This document shows positions 43,500 through 53,886 of a DNA stretch of 64,000 bases, in pieces. The first letter of the stretch is position 1, and each line of letters opens with the position of its first letter. The stretch covers positions 1,277,001 to 1,341,000 of the forward strand of contig JAOTON010002073.1 of the NCBI GenBank assembly GCA_034440635.1, read 5' to 3'. Both the position numbers and the translations under genes were made by a program. Source of the DNA: Lepas anatifera. Taxonomy: Eukaryota; Arthropoda; Thecostraca; Lepadidae. The notes under the pieces are model-generated. The model saw only the letters and a list, made by a program, of their open reading frames with translations, had not been told where the DNA came from and did no database searches.

Positions 43500-43702
43500 G
43501 AGACATCAGTCCCAGGGCCGCCGACCATGATTACCGCAGTGGCATTACCGACGTGCTAGAGGCCGCAGGACCAGCTACCGATGAGTTCAGCGCCTCCAGC
43601 AGCCCAGAGACAGACACTTACAACACTGAGGATACCAATGAAGGCGCCGCACTGCTACCACGCCGGTCCCAGCGTCAACGGAGACCACCAACCCGGTCAT
43701 AG
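43500..43702 (+). pseudogene. Possible C-terminal end of an LTR-retrotransposon polyprotein
   Basis: One frame reads IGDISPRAADHDYRSGITDV, continues acidic (SPETDTYNTEDTNEG) and ends PRRSQRQRRPPTRS then TAG at 43,700-43,702. An acidic stretch followed by R-R-S-x-R-x-R-R-P-P is common at the end of Gypsy-type Pol. It is followed by a GC-rich ~68-bp imperfect repeat (43,705-43,880). The evidence is compositional, so confidence is low. Confidence 0.35.
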
Positions 43703-43704
43703 AC

Positions 43705-43885
43705 GGAGTCAGGAGGCGGCGACGGCGGTCCGCGACGACGGGGCTAGAAGCCGGCGATGGCGCTCGCCCACGGAACCGGATCAGTAAGCGGCGACGGCGT
43801 TCCGCGGAGACGGGGCCAGGAGGCGGCCACGGCGCTCGCCCACGGAGCCGTGCCAGGCGGCGGCGACGGCATCCCGGGAGACGAA
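43705..43885. repeat. GC-rich ~68-bp imperfect tandem repeat
   Basis: About 2.5 units of 'GGAGGCGGC.ACGGCG' followed by 'CTCGCCCACGGA.CCG'. Confidence 0.6.
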
Positions 43886-44349
43886 GACTCAACGAAAGGA
43901 AAAGTTAGCCGAAGACAGACACTGTGCTAAGCAGGGGTCAAAAAGTGTTCAGTGTGTCACCATTGGAAATTTCAAACCATAAATTTGTCACCAGCCTAGG
44001 CTGTGAAATGTGGCACGTTTTGCGTTAGCAGGAAACCAATGGACATCCTGTAGCCACCTAGTTGTTGAAAAACATTGTGAGCTCAAACTACAGGAGCCGA
44101 TTTCGGCAATTTTGTTACACATTTGTCTGGAAGGAGCATGCATTTGAGCAGCAAGGAGCATGGCTACTTTTTGTCACCTTGCCCACCTTTGGCTGTCACC
44201 AGTTAGAGTGGCAAAATGGCAAGTTTTTCGACCCTGGTGCTAAGAGACACGCATGGCGATGCAAGCGGAGGTGATGTATCACAACAGCAGCGGACCGGGA
44301 AGCAGCGATCTAAGACACGACTCTAGTGAAGAGCGCAGGAGGACTCCCT

Positions 44350-45520
44350 AGACTCTTACTTCGATTTTACTCAATTCGTTTCATACATATTCACCATCGA
44401 ACACACCGGCACGTCTGGTTCCATCGCTTTTTTGGATACGCTCATCACGGTTTCCACGTCCGGGGCATACACAACACTTTTATTCAAACTGATGGTAGCT
44501 CCAATCATCCTCCCTTATGACTCGGCTCAGCCTTGCCGCTAAAAAAATCTGTAATCCGATCTCAGCTTCTTCGGGCACTTCGTAGATCCTCACCCGGAAG
44601 CCCTCGTAAGAGGAGCCTCAAAAATATTTTCGACCTCTTCTAAAAAATGGGTACCCGAACCATCTCCTAAAAAAGCTGCAGGTCGAAGCTCTAAATCCAC
44701 GCCCCAAGCCACAAAACCGGGGTAATGATGCGCCTCTTGTTCTATCTTTCGTTGACGACGCTCTCGGTGACCAGGTCAAGCGGATCGTTCGAAATTCTGG
44801 CCTTTCCATGCGGGTGGCATGGAGAAGCGGCACGGCCCTGAAGGATCTTTTGGTCAGATCCGCGCTGCAACCAGTGCAGTGCCCTGGCGGAGGCCGTTTC
44901 TGCCACACCTGTCATGCAGGTATCCATGGGAAATGTCATGCCAAAAATATAATTTATAGGATAGATTGTAAGCTTTGCGAACCAGGCAAGTCATTTTATA
45001 TCGGTGAGAGCCAGAGGGCCGTTAGACTAAGATTTAACGAACACTTAGGTGACGCTAGAAATAAGAGGCAGGAAACACCTTTCGGACAACACAGATTCAC
45101 CATGCATCCGAATGATGAGCTGACAGCAGACAACTTGAGCATCAAAATTTTAAAGTACGCCAGTGATGGCCCAAACAAAAAAATCGCAGAATCATTCCTC
45201 ATTCGGCGCTATAGACCTACTCTCAACACCTAAACATCTTCCTGGTCACTCTTGCGGTAAATTCGACATACGGGAACACCCACTCAGACGCATGCTCAGA
45301 CACACCACACACGATGTTCCCTTTCTCCTTCGGCAAGAGGGTGTTGGGACTGCCGACATTTCTTGCTTCGACCAAAAGGTTACCGTAGGCCTCCAGTCAC
45401 TCGGTATTTGGAAAAAGGTTACCTCAGGCCTCTAGCCACCTCCACCTTTCACCCCTCGCCTGACGACGGTCCAAGACCGAAACGTTGCATTTACCTCATC
45501 CCACGCTTTTTTCTTATCTT
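44350..45520 (+). pseudogene. Penelope-like element remnant: RT C-terminus plus GIY-YIG endonuclease
   Basis: Penelope-like elements encode a telomerase-related reverse transcriptase fused to a GIY-YIG nicking endonuclease. RT-end wording (IAFLDTLITVSTSGAYTT, then TDGSSNHPP and LKKSVIRSQLLRALRR) is spread over frames with stops. From 44,735 one frame stays open through FVDDALGDQVKRIVRN and FCHTCHAG, then the endonuclease: NIIYRIDCKLC, FYIGESQRAVRLRFNEHLGD and IAESFLIRRYRPTLN, stopping at 45,233. The CxxC pair before YIG and the late Glu (AESF) are family features. The 3' flank holds a hammerhead-like motif, as is typical for these elements. The intact endonuclease stretch is 44,808-45,233. 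Confidence 0.85.
45460..45483 (+). ncRNA. Hammerhead-ribozyme-like core at the Penelope-element 3' end
   Basis: CTGACGA-C-GGTC-CAA-GACC-GAAAC: the conserved CUGANGA and GAAA boxes around a 4-bp stem II with a CAA loop. Penelope-like elements are known to carry hammerhead motifs. Here one base (C) separates CUGACGA from the stem, and stem I/III closure is not evident by eye, so activity is uncertain. Confidence 0.5.
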
Positions 45521-45699
45521 TACCTTGAGGTAGCCTTTTTGGGCTTTTTAGGGTTTAGACGTTTTAGTTTCTGGACTTTGGCGTTTTAGGCTGTCAGTCT
45601 TTTAGCGCTTTTACTGTCATCTGTATCATTTTTTAGTGTCCTAGGTCATTCCCACAACACTCTAGATAGAGAAATGTACACTGTTCTGTTGTAAGCCTA

Positions 45700-45913
45700 T
45701 TGAACCTTCTTTGACCTATGCAGACCTCAATATTGACCTGACATAAAAATTATTCGCATAAAATATCTTCTTCTTGTCAAGACCTTTCAAACGCCGCCCG
45801 TAATTTTTCTCATTTTTCTTTACCCTTCGTGGGGAATGAGATACGGAGGGGGTTGCGAAAAATGCTCCCAGTGGGGCGCGTCATGCCAGGGACCCCAGCG
45901 AGGCGCGTGTTAA
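45700..45913 (+). mobile_element. TTAA MITE family T2, truncated copy
   Basis: Ends ..CCAGCGAGGCGCGTG|TTAA at 45,910-45,913 with TGACCT hexamers upstream. The left terminus is missing. Confidence 0.5.
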
Positions 45914-45982
45914 GATTTGTGCCAACTGCTTTAATAGCTTGTTATTATCGCGTGAGTTTCACCGCACACGGATGAATCATGG

Positions 45983-46814
45983 TTAACACGCGCATTGACG
46001 GGGGGCGGGTACCCGCCCCCTCGGGTTTTTCGGAGATAGTAGAAAAACGGCGGCGCGTAGCGCCGCCGTACTTGGTATACCTTTTCCTCATCATTTTTAC
46101 AGCTTCTGTGAAAATTTTAAGGTTAGGTCATCTCAGGTCAGGTCACCAGTACAGGTCAAGTGACCCGACCTCAAAAAGTTTAAGATAGCATAAGTCGGAG
46201 CAGGGTGAGCTTATCCGATTGAAACTCATCACATAATGGCCCCACCGAGTTCTCTAAAATATGTTCCGGTATTTTTGATATCAATGACCTAAGGTCAGGT
46301 ACGGGCATGACCTCTCCATAGGAAATACATGGGAAAAATGGTTTTACGCAATAACTCAGTAACGGATGGTGATAGAGCATTTATTTTAGCTGCATTAGAC
46401 TCGCCTGGGCTTTGCGGTTCTAATATTGCATTTTATATAATTTGACCCTGACCTGACCTCAGGTCAGGTCAAATCCTTGATTTGACCTAGCAAGGTCAAA
46501 TTATATATCATTCGATTCGGCTTGCTAAGAGGATTCATATAGTTTAAGTCGTTTTGCTCTATCTTTATTTGTTCAGATGTAATGGCCGAAAAACTGAATT
46601 TACATGTTATCCCTATGACGGGCATGTTTTGACCTCTCGTGACCTTAAATGTGACCTGACAAAAAATGGTTCAAATATTTTCGATGGACAAGTGGATGGG
46701 CAGTCCAACGCCGTTTACTGTTTTTCGCTACCTACCGTGGTTCTCGAGATCTTAGGGGGCGGTACCCCCCCGTCAATGCGAAGGTGGCTCAGACCCCCGT
46801 AATGCGCGTGTTAA
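45983..46814 (+). mobile_element. TTAA MITE family T2, copy 1 (832 bp)
   Basis: TTAA|CACGCGCATTGACGGGGG ... CCCCCGTAATGCGCGTG|TTAA gives ~17-bp inverted ends. The interior has a perfect hairpin (ACGGCGGCGC-GTA-GCGCCGCCGT, 46,047-46,069) and AGGTCA clusters. It shares the 'TTTTTCGGAGATAGTAGAAA' and 'TCAGGTCAGGTCACCAG' landmarks with family T1 in the same order, so the two are related subfamilies. Confidence 0.85.
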
Positions 46815-48060
46815 AAGAGCGAGGCGGATCTATCAGATCACTATAGCTACAGTCCTTACTTCTCGCAAAAAATCTCTACTTTCCCTCATACATTAATGCA
46901 GCCTTTTCCCATGGTACCTATTTTTACTTCTGAAAGGTCTGTTTAATACCTAGCCCTGCCGTAGAGGAGAAAACTCGAATAGTATCTAACGATTTATTTT
47001 TCATAAGTTACCAAGTGGCGCAACATAGTTTCCAACACCATGCTCACATCTAGGCGATAATCAACACCCGTGCAGTGGGCAGCTCCGCATCAAACCAGTC
47101 TAATGACCTTGATGCTGCGGTGAAGACCGAGCATATTGAGCTGAGGCTTGAGGCCGTCACATTTTGTGCCGAGATTTCGCCTAGTGTAGAATTACTTGGA
47201 AAGTTTGGTGCCGACGCCGACTGGTCCCCGGATTGATACGCTACTAGAGTAAACGAATTGGTGTGCGTCAATGGCGAGAACGCTTCAGCAGGTGGGTAAA
47301 AAGGACTAGGAGAGGCTAGTTAACTGAACGCACGCAGCTGGACCTTGATACTAATTTTTACCAACCTGAAACTCACTACGTGGTGAAATGAGACAAAAAT
47401 TGGACAACGGCAAGATACACTGAATTGGGTATTCAAACACATATGCACATATCGGATACATTTTGGGCATTGCAATCTCCATCGGATATCTTGGTGTCAC
47501 TTTGCACTGTCCAACTTATTCTTTCTTCGTTCCTGTGGCGAGGAGTCAAAGCAGAATACTTGTAGATTCGAGCCTTTGGGACAACCTTGTCATTTGTGGG
47601 CGGTTGATACACGCCTATCATAAATTTGAGTGTTACATTGCATGGCCGCCTACGACAAAACACATTTTGGAGGCCCCAAGGCACTCAGTGGTATCTCCGA
47701 GCTCGCCTGGTACCTTTCAAATCTCTTGTATGTTTTTGTGTTTCCGGTTGAGTCCCACGGGTGGAAACTTCAAATGGCAAAGGGACAATTGCCCCCTCCT
47801 AGATCCCCAGCGCCCCTGAATGGTTACGGCATCCCCTGAAGGGCCAGTGGCGCCCCTGAAGTATTTCTTCCCCCTCCCCACAGGATGCGGGTATCAGCAC
47901 CTCCCTGACTCTGTGCCCCCCCTCTCCGATCGGCAATCATGGATCCGCCTATGCCAGAGCTGGAGGCTGGAGTCCCACTAATGCTTAAAACAGCCCCATC
48001 AGTCTCGGGGATCTGGGTCAGAGGCGGGTCAGAAAAGAAAAAAATACACATTGAGACACT
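46815..48060. other. No recognised gene
   Basis: Only short open frames without family features. A GGATCCGCCTATGCCAG fragment of the foldback arm repeat occurs at about 47,941-47,957. Confidence 0.4.
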
Positions 48061-48115
48061 TCATGGCTTTGGTTTATATTAATTTAATATTAATTGTATT
48101 ATTATTTAATAAGAT

Positions 48116-48594
48116 TAGTGGAACATTTGTTACTGTGCAAAGCCTCGTCAGATTATAAAACCCCGGACGGTTTCGGGAGCGTCCCGCCCCGTTTTCAAGG
48201 GAGATCACACACTATTACATGAACCTAACCATACGAAAAAGCGGTTTAGACTGTTGTTTTACAGTGTAATGTATTCGTCTTTTGGTATGGTTAAGTTCAT
48301 GTAAAAGTGTGTGATCTCCGTTCAAAACGGGGAGGGATGCTTTCGAAAGCAGTCGGGTTTCATAATAATAATTATTGGGGTTTAACGACGCACCAACTGC
48401 CAGGGTCATACGGCGTCGCCAACTCTCACCCTGTTGGAAGGGATTTTGGGGATCAGATCGACTTATTCAGAGGCTCCGCCGGGACTTGAACCCGGGACCG
48501 GTGGCTTAGAAGACAAGGGTGCTATCCACTAAGCCACCTCATCCCCCGGGTTTATAATCTAGCCAGGTTTTGTGCAGTAACAAATGTTCTACTA
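48116..48594. mobile_element. Palindromic Penelope-type terminal pair without coding region, split by a SINE
   Basis: The left arm (48,116-48,233; GGAACATTTGTTACTGTGCA.., TTTCGGGAGCGTCCCGCCCC) is matched in inverse by the right arm (about 48,288-48,360 continuing 48,547-48,594). The same arm sequence forms the outer ends of the 62.06-63.56-kb Penelope palindrome (AGTAGAACATTTATTGCTGC.., GGAGCATCC). The interior is only ~55 bp. Confidence 0.75.
48363..48546 (-). mobile_element. tRNA-SINE copy 2 (~184 bp)
   Basis: On the minus strand it starts GGGGATGAGGTGGCTTAGTGG (box A intact), has box B GGGTTCAAGTCC, the same body as copy 1 and an ATTATTATTATG tail. It is flanked by a CGGGTTT duplication. 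It sits in the right arm of the Penelope-type palindrome. Confidence 0.9.
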
Positions 48595-49294
48595 AAGTAG
48601 TACACCTTACGAACTCAAAATTCAGGCTACACTGCGCACTTACTAAGGACGTGGTTCGTTTCTTTACGGTGGTTTTTCGTTTTTTCGTCAACAAAAACAA
48701 AGTTACGGCGCTGAAATGCACTGGTTTAGGTATACTGCACAAAATGAGATAAAAAGAATCCTCCAAAAACGAAAAACATCCTTAACGAAAAAATGTCCTT
48801 ATAAAACAAGCAGACGTAGTAAAAAGGCGAGAATGCAGGAGATGAAAATTTTTGAATATTTGAACTTTATTTCGTCTTTTTCGTTTTATGATAATTGTTA
48901 ACGAGTGTGGGGAAACTGGTATAATCATCACTGGAGCGGTAGGTGGTAGTGTAGGGTGGGATGATTAGATATGGAAATAATTTTGATATCTATTGTGTAT
49001 GCCAGGAAGACCTAATTGTGTCATCTGGCTAGAACATTCACGGAAGCAATCTAAAAGTGATGGGCAAAATATTGCATTCAGATGGTATCTATGGTATGAT
49101 AATACTGGAGAGCTGATAGCACCCCAGGTGCCTGGATTTTTGCATTCTGGTTGACATAGGCGGATCCAGGGGGCGCAAAGGGGCACTTGTCTCCCCTGAC
49201 CAAACCCCGGCGCCTCGTTGGGATCTTAAGATCTCAACATCTCGACCCTTACGAAGTCAAGCAGTTTATCACATATAGATCAGAATACAGAGTT

Positions 49295-50137
49295 TTAACA
49301 CGGGCATTGACGGGGGCGGGTACCCCCCCCCCTCGGGTTTTTCGGAGATAGCAGAAAGACGGCGGCGCGTAGCGCCGCCGTACTCGGTATACCGTTTCCC
49401 TCATCATTTTTACAACTTTTGTGAAATTTTAAAGGTTAGGTCATCTCAGGTCAGGTCACCAGTACAGGACAAGTGACCTGACCTAAAAAAGTTTAAGATA
49501 GCATAAGTCGGAGCAGGATTAACTTATCTGATTGAAACTCATATCCCACATTGGGCCCACCGATTTCTCTAAAATATGTTCTGGTATTTTTGATATCGAT
49601 GACCTAAGGTCAGGTACGAGGCATGATCTCTCCATTGGAAATATATGGGGAAAAATGTTTGTTACTGAATAACTCGGTACGGGTACAGAGCGTTTATTTT
49701 AGCTGCATTAGACTTGCCTTGGCTTTGCAGTTCTAATGATATGCATTTTATATAATTTGACCCTGACCTGACCTCAGGTCAGGTCAAATCCTTAATTTGA
49801 CCTAGCAAGGTCAAATTATATATCATTCGATTCGGCTTGCTGCGAGGATTCATACGGTTTAAGCCGTTTTGCTCTATCTTTACTTGTTCAGATGTAATGG
49901 CCAAAAAACTTAATTTACATGTTATCCCTATTACGGCATGCTTTGACCTCTCGTGACCTTAGATGTGACCTGACAAAAAAATGGTCTAAATATTTTCGAT
50001 GGAGAAGTGGATGGGCTACCCAACGCCATTTACCGTTTGTCGCTACCTACCGTAGTTCTCGAGATCTTGGGGGGGGGCGGGTACCTGCCCCTCGTCAAAG
50101 CGAAGGTGGCTCAGACCCCCGTCAATGGGCGTGTTAA
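49295..50137 (+). mobile_element. TTAA MITE family T2, copy 2 (843 bp)
   Basis: TTAA|CACGGGCATTGACGGGGG ... CCCCCGTCAATGGGCGTG|TTAA. The same interior hairpin (49,359-49,381) and AGGTCA blocks as copy 1, in the same orientation. Confidence 0.87.
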
Positions 50138-50551
50138 TTAGGTCTAAATTTTGATCCAGGTTCTGATGTTGAAATTTAAAGCAAATATTCAATGTACCAA
50201 AATTACCTACTATCATAGTTTTGCTTTTAACCATCACACAGACCTTTTCTACTAGATAGAACCAATATGAGGTATTGATAACTAAAAACAATAAAATTGA
50301 AAGGTTATTTAGCCGACCTTACATTGGGGCTACCCGGGCACCCCCCATGGATGTATAAATCGACACCCCTGACTTAAACTCGTCTTTCTGCGCAAAAGTC
50401 CGGGTGCATGGTTTGTTGGGGTGGCTTTTTCTCTTCTGTTTGCACGAGCATGTGATTGTAGTCTTGTAAGGGTTCGTGGACACGTTAACTCAAACTGAGC
50501 TTTTGGTGTTGCAGCTGGGCGCCTAGGAGCACTGATATTTATTTGTTTCAG

Positions 50552-50582
50552 CTCTTAGCGCTGGTGGTGGTGGCACAGTCTG
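50552..50582 (+). CDS. Out-of-frame TM1 start of the transporter exon
   Basis: From the predicted acceptor, frame CTC TTA GCG encodes LLALVVVAQSG, typical of the first helix of SLC2 transporters. It needs a -1/+1 change around 50,580 to join VILGMNYGLNS. This is an inference from family layout. Confidence 0.45.
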
Positions 50583-51842
50583 GTGATATTGGGCATGAAC
50601 TACGGACTGAACAGTATCACCATCATCCAAGTGCCAGCGGAGGCCGACGGCTTCCTGAGCCTGGCCCAGCTGACGTGGACCACCAGCATCACCTTCCTGG
50701 GCGGGATCGTTGGGAGCGCCCTCGGTGCTGTCGTGGCTCCCGCGCTGGGAGTTCGCCGTCTGTTGATACTTACCTGCCCGTTAAACATTATGGGAGGTCT
50801 CGCAGTCGGCCTAGGGGACAGCTTCGTCTGGATACTTCTCGGAAGAGGAGTCACCTACATCAGCATCGGGATGACCAATGCTAGTGTGCGTGGATTTATT
50901 GCTGAAATATCACCACGATCTCGGCGAGCTATATACTCGGCACTGGCAAATGGCATATTGTATGTGGGACAAATAATTTGCTTATTCTTGGGATCCATCC
51001 TAAGCTGGCAGCATGTATTTCTTCTGTCTGGTCTTCTTCCTTCCGCAGTTTGTGTACTAGGTGTTGTCTTCCTCCCCAATTCTCCCAAATGGCTTTTGGC
51101 GCGTGGAAGACCGAAGACAGAAGCACGAAAGGCTCTCGAGTTTTATCTAGGAAAGGATTTTGATATCGACGGTGAGATTGAAAGTATTTTAGAGTCACTG
51201 GAGAAAATCGCTCCTGACAGCAACACTCCTTCAACATGGCAACTTCTTTGGAGACGAGAAACACTTCACCCGTTGTTGCTGGCTTGCACACAGATGGTGA
51301 TCTTCGTCTGGTGTGGTGGCTGCACTCTTACGGTCATCACGGCACGCGTCTTTGGGACACTGGACCTTCCTTTGAACAGGTACTTTTTAGCCATGCTGCC
51401 TCCGGTGGTGTCGCTGGTCTTCGCAATAGCTGGGAGTGTGCTTCTGGAGCGGGCCGGTCGCCTTCCGATGCTGCGCCTCGGCGGAACTCTCTCCGTCGCT
51501 GGCTGTGCCACCATCTCTGCCTTCTTCTTCCTGTCTGCGAAAGAGCAGGAAAGGCTTGGCTGGATCGTCCTTATTGGTGCCACCCTCTGCCAAATTCCTT
51601 ACTCTGCGGTAATCGCGCCTCTCGCTTTTGGTTATTGTGGCGAGCTGCTCCCTAACCGAACTCGCGCACTTGGGGCCAACATCGTATTGACTGTGATGTT
51701 TTCGAATTATGCTCTTCTTGCCAAGACGTACACGCTGCTGCAGGAATCCATAGGTGACGGAGGTGCCTTCATTCTACATGCAGTGGTCAGCATGCTGCAG
51801 GTGGTCTTTGCCTCATGTTGTCTTCACGGACAGCCGGACTGA
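50583..51842 (+). CDS. Sugar/trehalose transporter-like protein (MFS, SLC2/Tret1-like), large exon with frameshifted ends
   Basis: A plasma-membrane facilitative sugar carrier by family; insect Tret1-type members move trehalose. A single open frame of ~420 codons covers TM2-TM12. Landmarks: a helix around residues 31-52 (TTSITFLGGIVGSALGAVVA), FLPNSPKWLLARGRP (the PESPRWL box after TM6), LLERAGRLPMLRLGG (the D/ERxGR loop) and FGYCGELLPNRTRALGA (the GE..P...R box). The first in-frame ATG is 50,595. An acceptor TTTGTTTCAG|CTC at 50,552 opens a different frame reading LLALVVVAQSG (TM1-like), so a one-base shift near 50,580 would join them. Downstream, LTLEQIQELFQKSEQT, the usual C-terminal tail, is in another frame (to TGA 51,961). 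So the copy is either disrupted or contains sequence errors. AATAAA occurs at 52,031. Upstream exons were not found. Confidence 0.78.
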   Translation: MILGMNYGLNSITIIQVPAEADGFLSLAQLTWTTSITFLGGIVGSALGAVVAPALGVRRLLILTCPLNIMGGLAVGLGDSFVWILLGRGVTYISIGMTNASVRGFIAEISPRSRRAIYSALANGILYVGQIICLFLGSILSWQHVFLLSGLLPSAVCVLGVVFLPNSPKWLLARGRPKTEARKALEFYLGKDFDIDGEIESILESLEKIAPDSNTPSTWQLLWRRETLHPLLLACTQMVIFVWCGGCTLTVITARVFGTLDLPLNRYFLAMLPPVVSLVFAIAGSVLLERAGRLPMLRLGGTLSVAGCATISAFFFLSAKEQERLGWIVLIGATLCQIPYSAVIAPLAFGYCGELLPNRTRALGANIVLTVMFSNYALLAKTYTLLQESIGDGGAFILHAVVSMLQVVFASCCLHGQPD

Positions 51843-51961
51843 CCCTGGAGCAAATTCAAGAACTGTTTCAGAAGAGTGAGCAAACTGTCGAGCTACCGGT
51901 GCACTTAGCAGAGGCGCCGGAAGCGTCGGATAAAGGAAACCAGGTGGAAGCAGGCAATTGA
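51843..51961 (+). pseudogene. Out-of-frame C-terminal tail of the transporter
   Basis: LTLEQIQELFQKSEQTVELP in a shifted frame, ending GNQVEAGN then TGA. It matches the conserved '(PETKG)xxLEEIQxLF' tail of sugar transporters. The short FTDSR stretch just before it is in the third frame, so two shifts are needed. Confidence 0.6.
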
Positions 51962-52030
51962 AACATGTGGGCCTCAAAACCGTACATTTTCTTTGGCCGA
52001 TAACTTCGTTGTGGTTACAAATTGGATAGA

Positions 52031-52036
52031 AATAAA
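52031..52036 (+). terminator. Candidate polyadenylation signal AATAAA
   Basis: AATAAA about 70 bases after the shifted-frame stop of the transporter; consistent with its 3' end, but AATAAA is frequent in AT-rich DNA. Confidence 0.4.
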
Positions 52037-52039
52037 AAT

Positions 52040-53170
52040 AAGTAAGAAAAGCATATGCAGATATACTGGTTGGTCTCTCTGGTCCTTAGTTTATTGACAT
52101 TATTCTTCTTGCATTGGGTGTTTTTTTCGTGAATAAATGAGTTGCAGCTTTTCATGCAGAATTTTCTGCTCGATCACAACGTTAAAACAACGTTAAAAAC
52201 TATCAATCCTATCCGTATAGGAAAAACAAATAATAAGTGTCGGCCCTCTTCTGGGTCACAACGCCCCCTAAATATGTCAGAAGAGACTGGGCTAGAGGTC
52301 ACTAGCCTCAAAACTGACACCCTTGCACTTCAGTCAAAGTAGTCTTGCAGAGTATTTTTGCGCAGATACGGAAAAATCCATTTGGTGAAGGCATAGGTGG
52401 CGAAGCAATTCTAGTCGGAGGACAAATCTAAGTTGGAGGAAGGGGCTTGCGCGTTGGTATGACCGGAGGTGATTAGGCATATCACTTAAATGTTAATAGA
52501 GAAGTTCCAGAACCGGCTCAAACTGAGGGGGGGGTTGGAGCTGCTGCCACACTCTGAAGTTGGGTGCGACAGCCACCACCACTGCCCCCACGGTTCCTAC
52601 ACCTCTTGGTAAAGGGTTATGGTTATGACTTCAGCAGCAGCAGCTGCATGTTTGGGCATGGCATGCTTAAAATACTTGAGAAACAATGTTAACAACTTCA
52701 GTGCTGCTTGAAAACAGTTCTTTAAGTGCGTTTATACAATCCAAATCGCAATTGTTTCTCACCTTTAGCGTTGCTGTCCATATTTCCGGTCCCCAAGGAA
52801 ATCAGTATTCACTTACCATTTCACGCTGCTAGTGCCATCTATGGAGAGCCAGTGCAAACTCAACTCAAAGCGTAGATAATAAGCAAAAATAACTCTTATG
52901 TGTGCGAGTTATAACAACAAGAACAAAGCGAATGAAACACCAACGAACCAAACTACCAGCCCAGTGCAAATTTTTGCACCTTGTTTGGTAATATGGGTTG
53001 ATGGCGAGACAAAAAGTGGAAAATTGGGCAAAATTAAAAATCTTCAACTCGACTGGGCCGGCAAAAGCTTTTCGAAAATAACATTTCTGATGAGTGCATC
53101 GTAATCAGCACCAAAAATGCATCAAATGAGCAGCAATCCGTTCATGTCCAATGAAAAACCTAAATCCGGA
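52040..53170. other. No recognised gene
   Basis: AT-rich; the short open frames have no family features. Confidence 0.4.
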
Positions 53171-53174
53171 CCAG

Positions 53175-53886
53175 GCTAATGCATAATATGACCTTGCTAG
53201 GTCAAAAAGTCAAAATGACCTGACCACGACCTAGGCCAGGGTCACAGAGTGACCTGGTATGGTCATGTTGCATATCACTCGACTCCCTGTGACAATATAA
53301 GCACAATGCAAGCAAAATGGGAGCTTTATTTCAATTCAGTGAGAAGTTATTGGCAAAACAATCACTCTCTGCTTCCGTGACCTGATATGACTTTTGAGAG
53401 TTCAGATGCTAAAAAAATTCAACTTTATGGTCAAGATCGTAGTACGAATAGACAGTTTGAGGATTTTCAGCTTTATCTATCCAGTATTTGCTGAAAACGA
53501 GTCCATTCTATTTTCCCCATTGACTTATAATGGGGTCACCAAAAAATTGACCCCACCTTAGGTCAACAATATTAAAATTCCGATATAACAGATTTGTAGA
53601 ACTCAATGACCTTATCATATTGTGGAAGTTTAAAACTGATCGGTTTGCTAATGTTCCCTGGGCGCTGCTTCAAACTCGTAATTTTAGGTTTTGAGGCCGG
53701 GACACCTGACCCTGAATAGCTCCTTGACCTGACATAACATTAACTCAAAAATTTGGTCAGATGTGTAAAATTGATAAGGGATAAGATACGGTAATTTTCG
53801 TTGTTCTGGGTTCCTTCGTTTTTTAGCTATCTGGGGAAAACCAGGAGGGGAGCGAATTTCGCCCCCTCCAGCGGGGCGCGTGTTAA
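53175..53886 (+). mobile_element. TTAA/AGGTCA MITE, truncated third variant
   Basis: AGGTCA/TGACCT-rich sequence ends ..CCAGCGGGGCGCGTG|TTAA (53,883-53,886), matching the family T2 terminus. The left TTAA end is not found. The internal sequence is more diverged than the two full copies. Confidence 0.55.

Noticed and set aside
50543..50884. 113-codon frame overlapping the transporter start
   Set aside because: Beyond LLALVVVAQSG it runs out of frame with the clearly conserved transporter sequence; only the first ~11 residues are meaningful.
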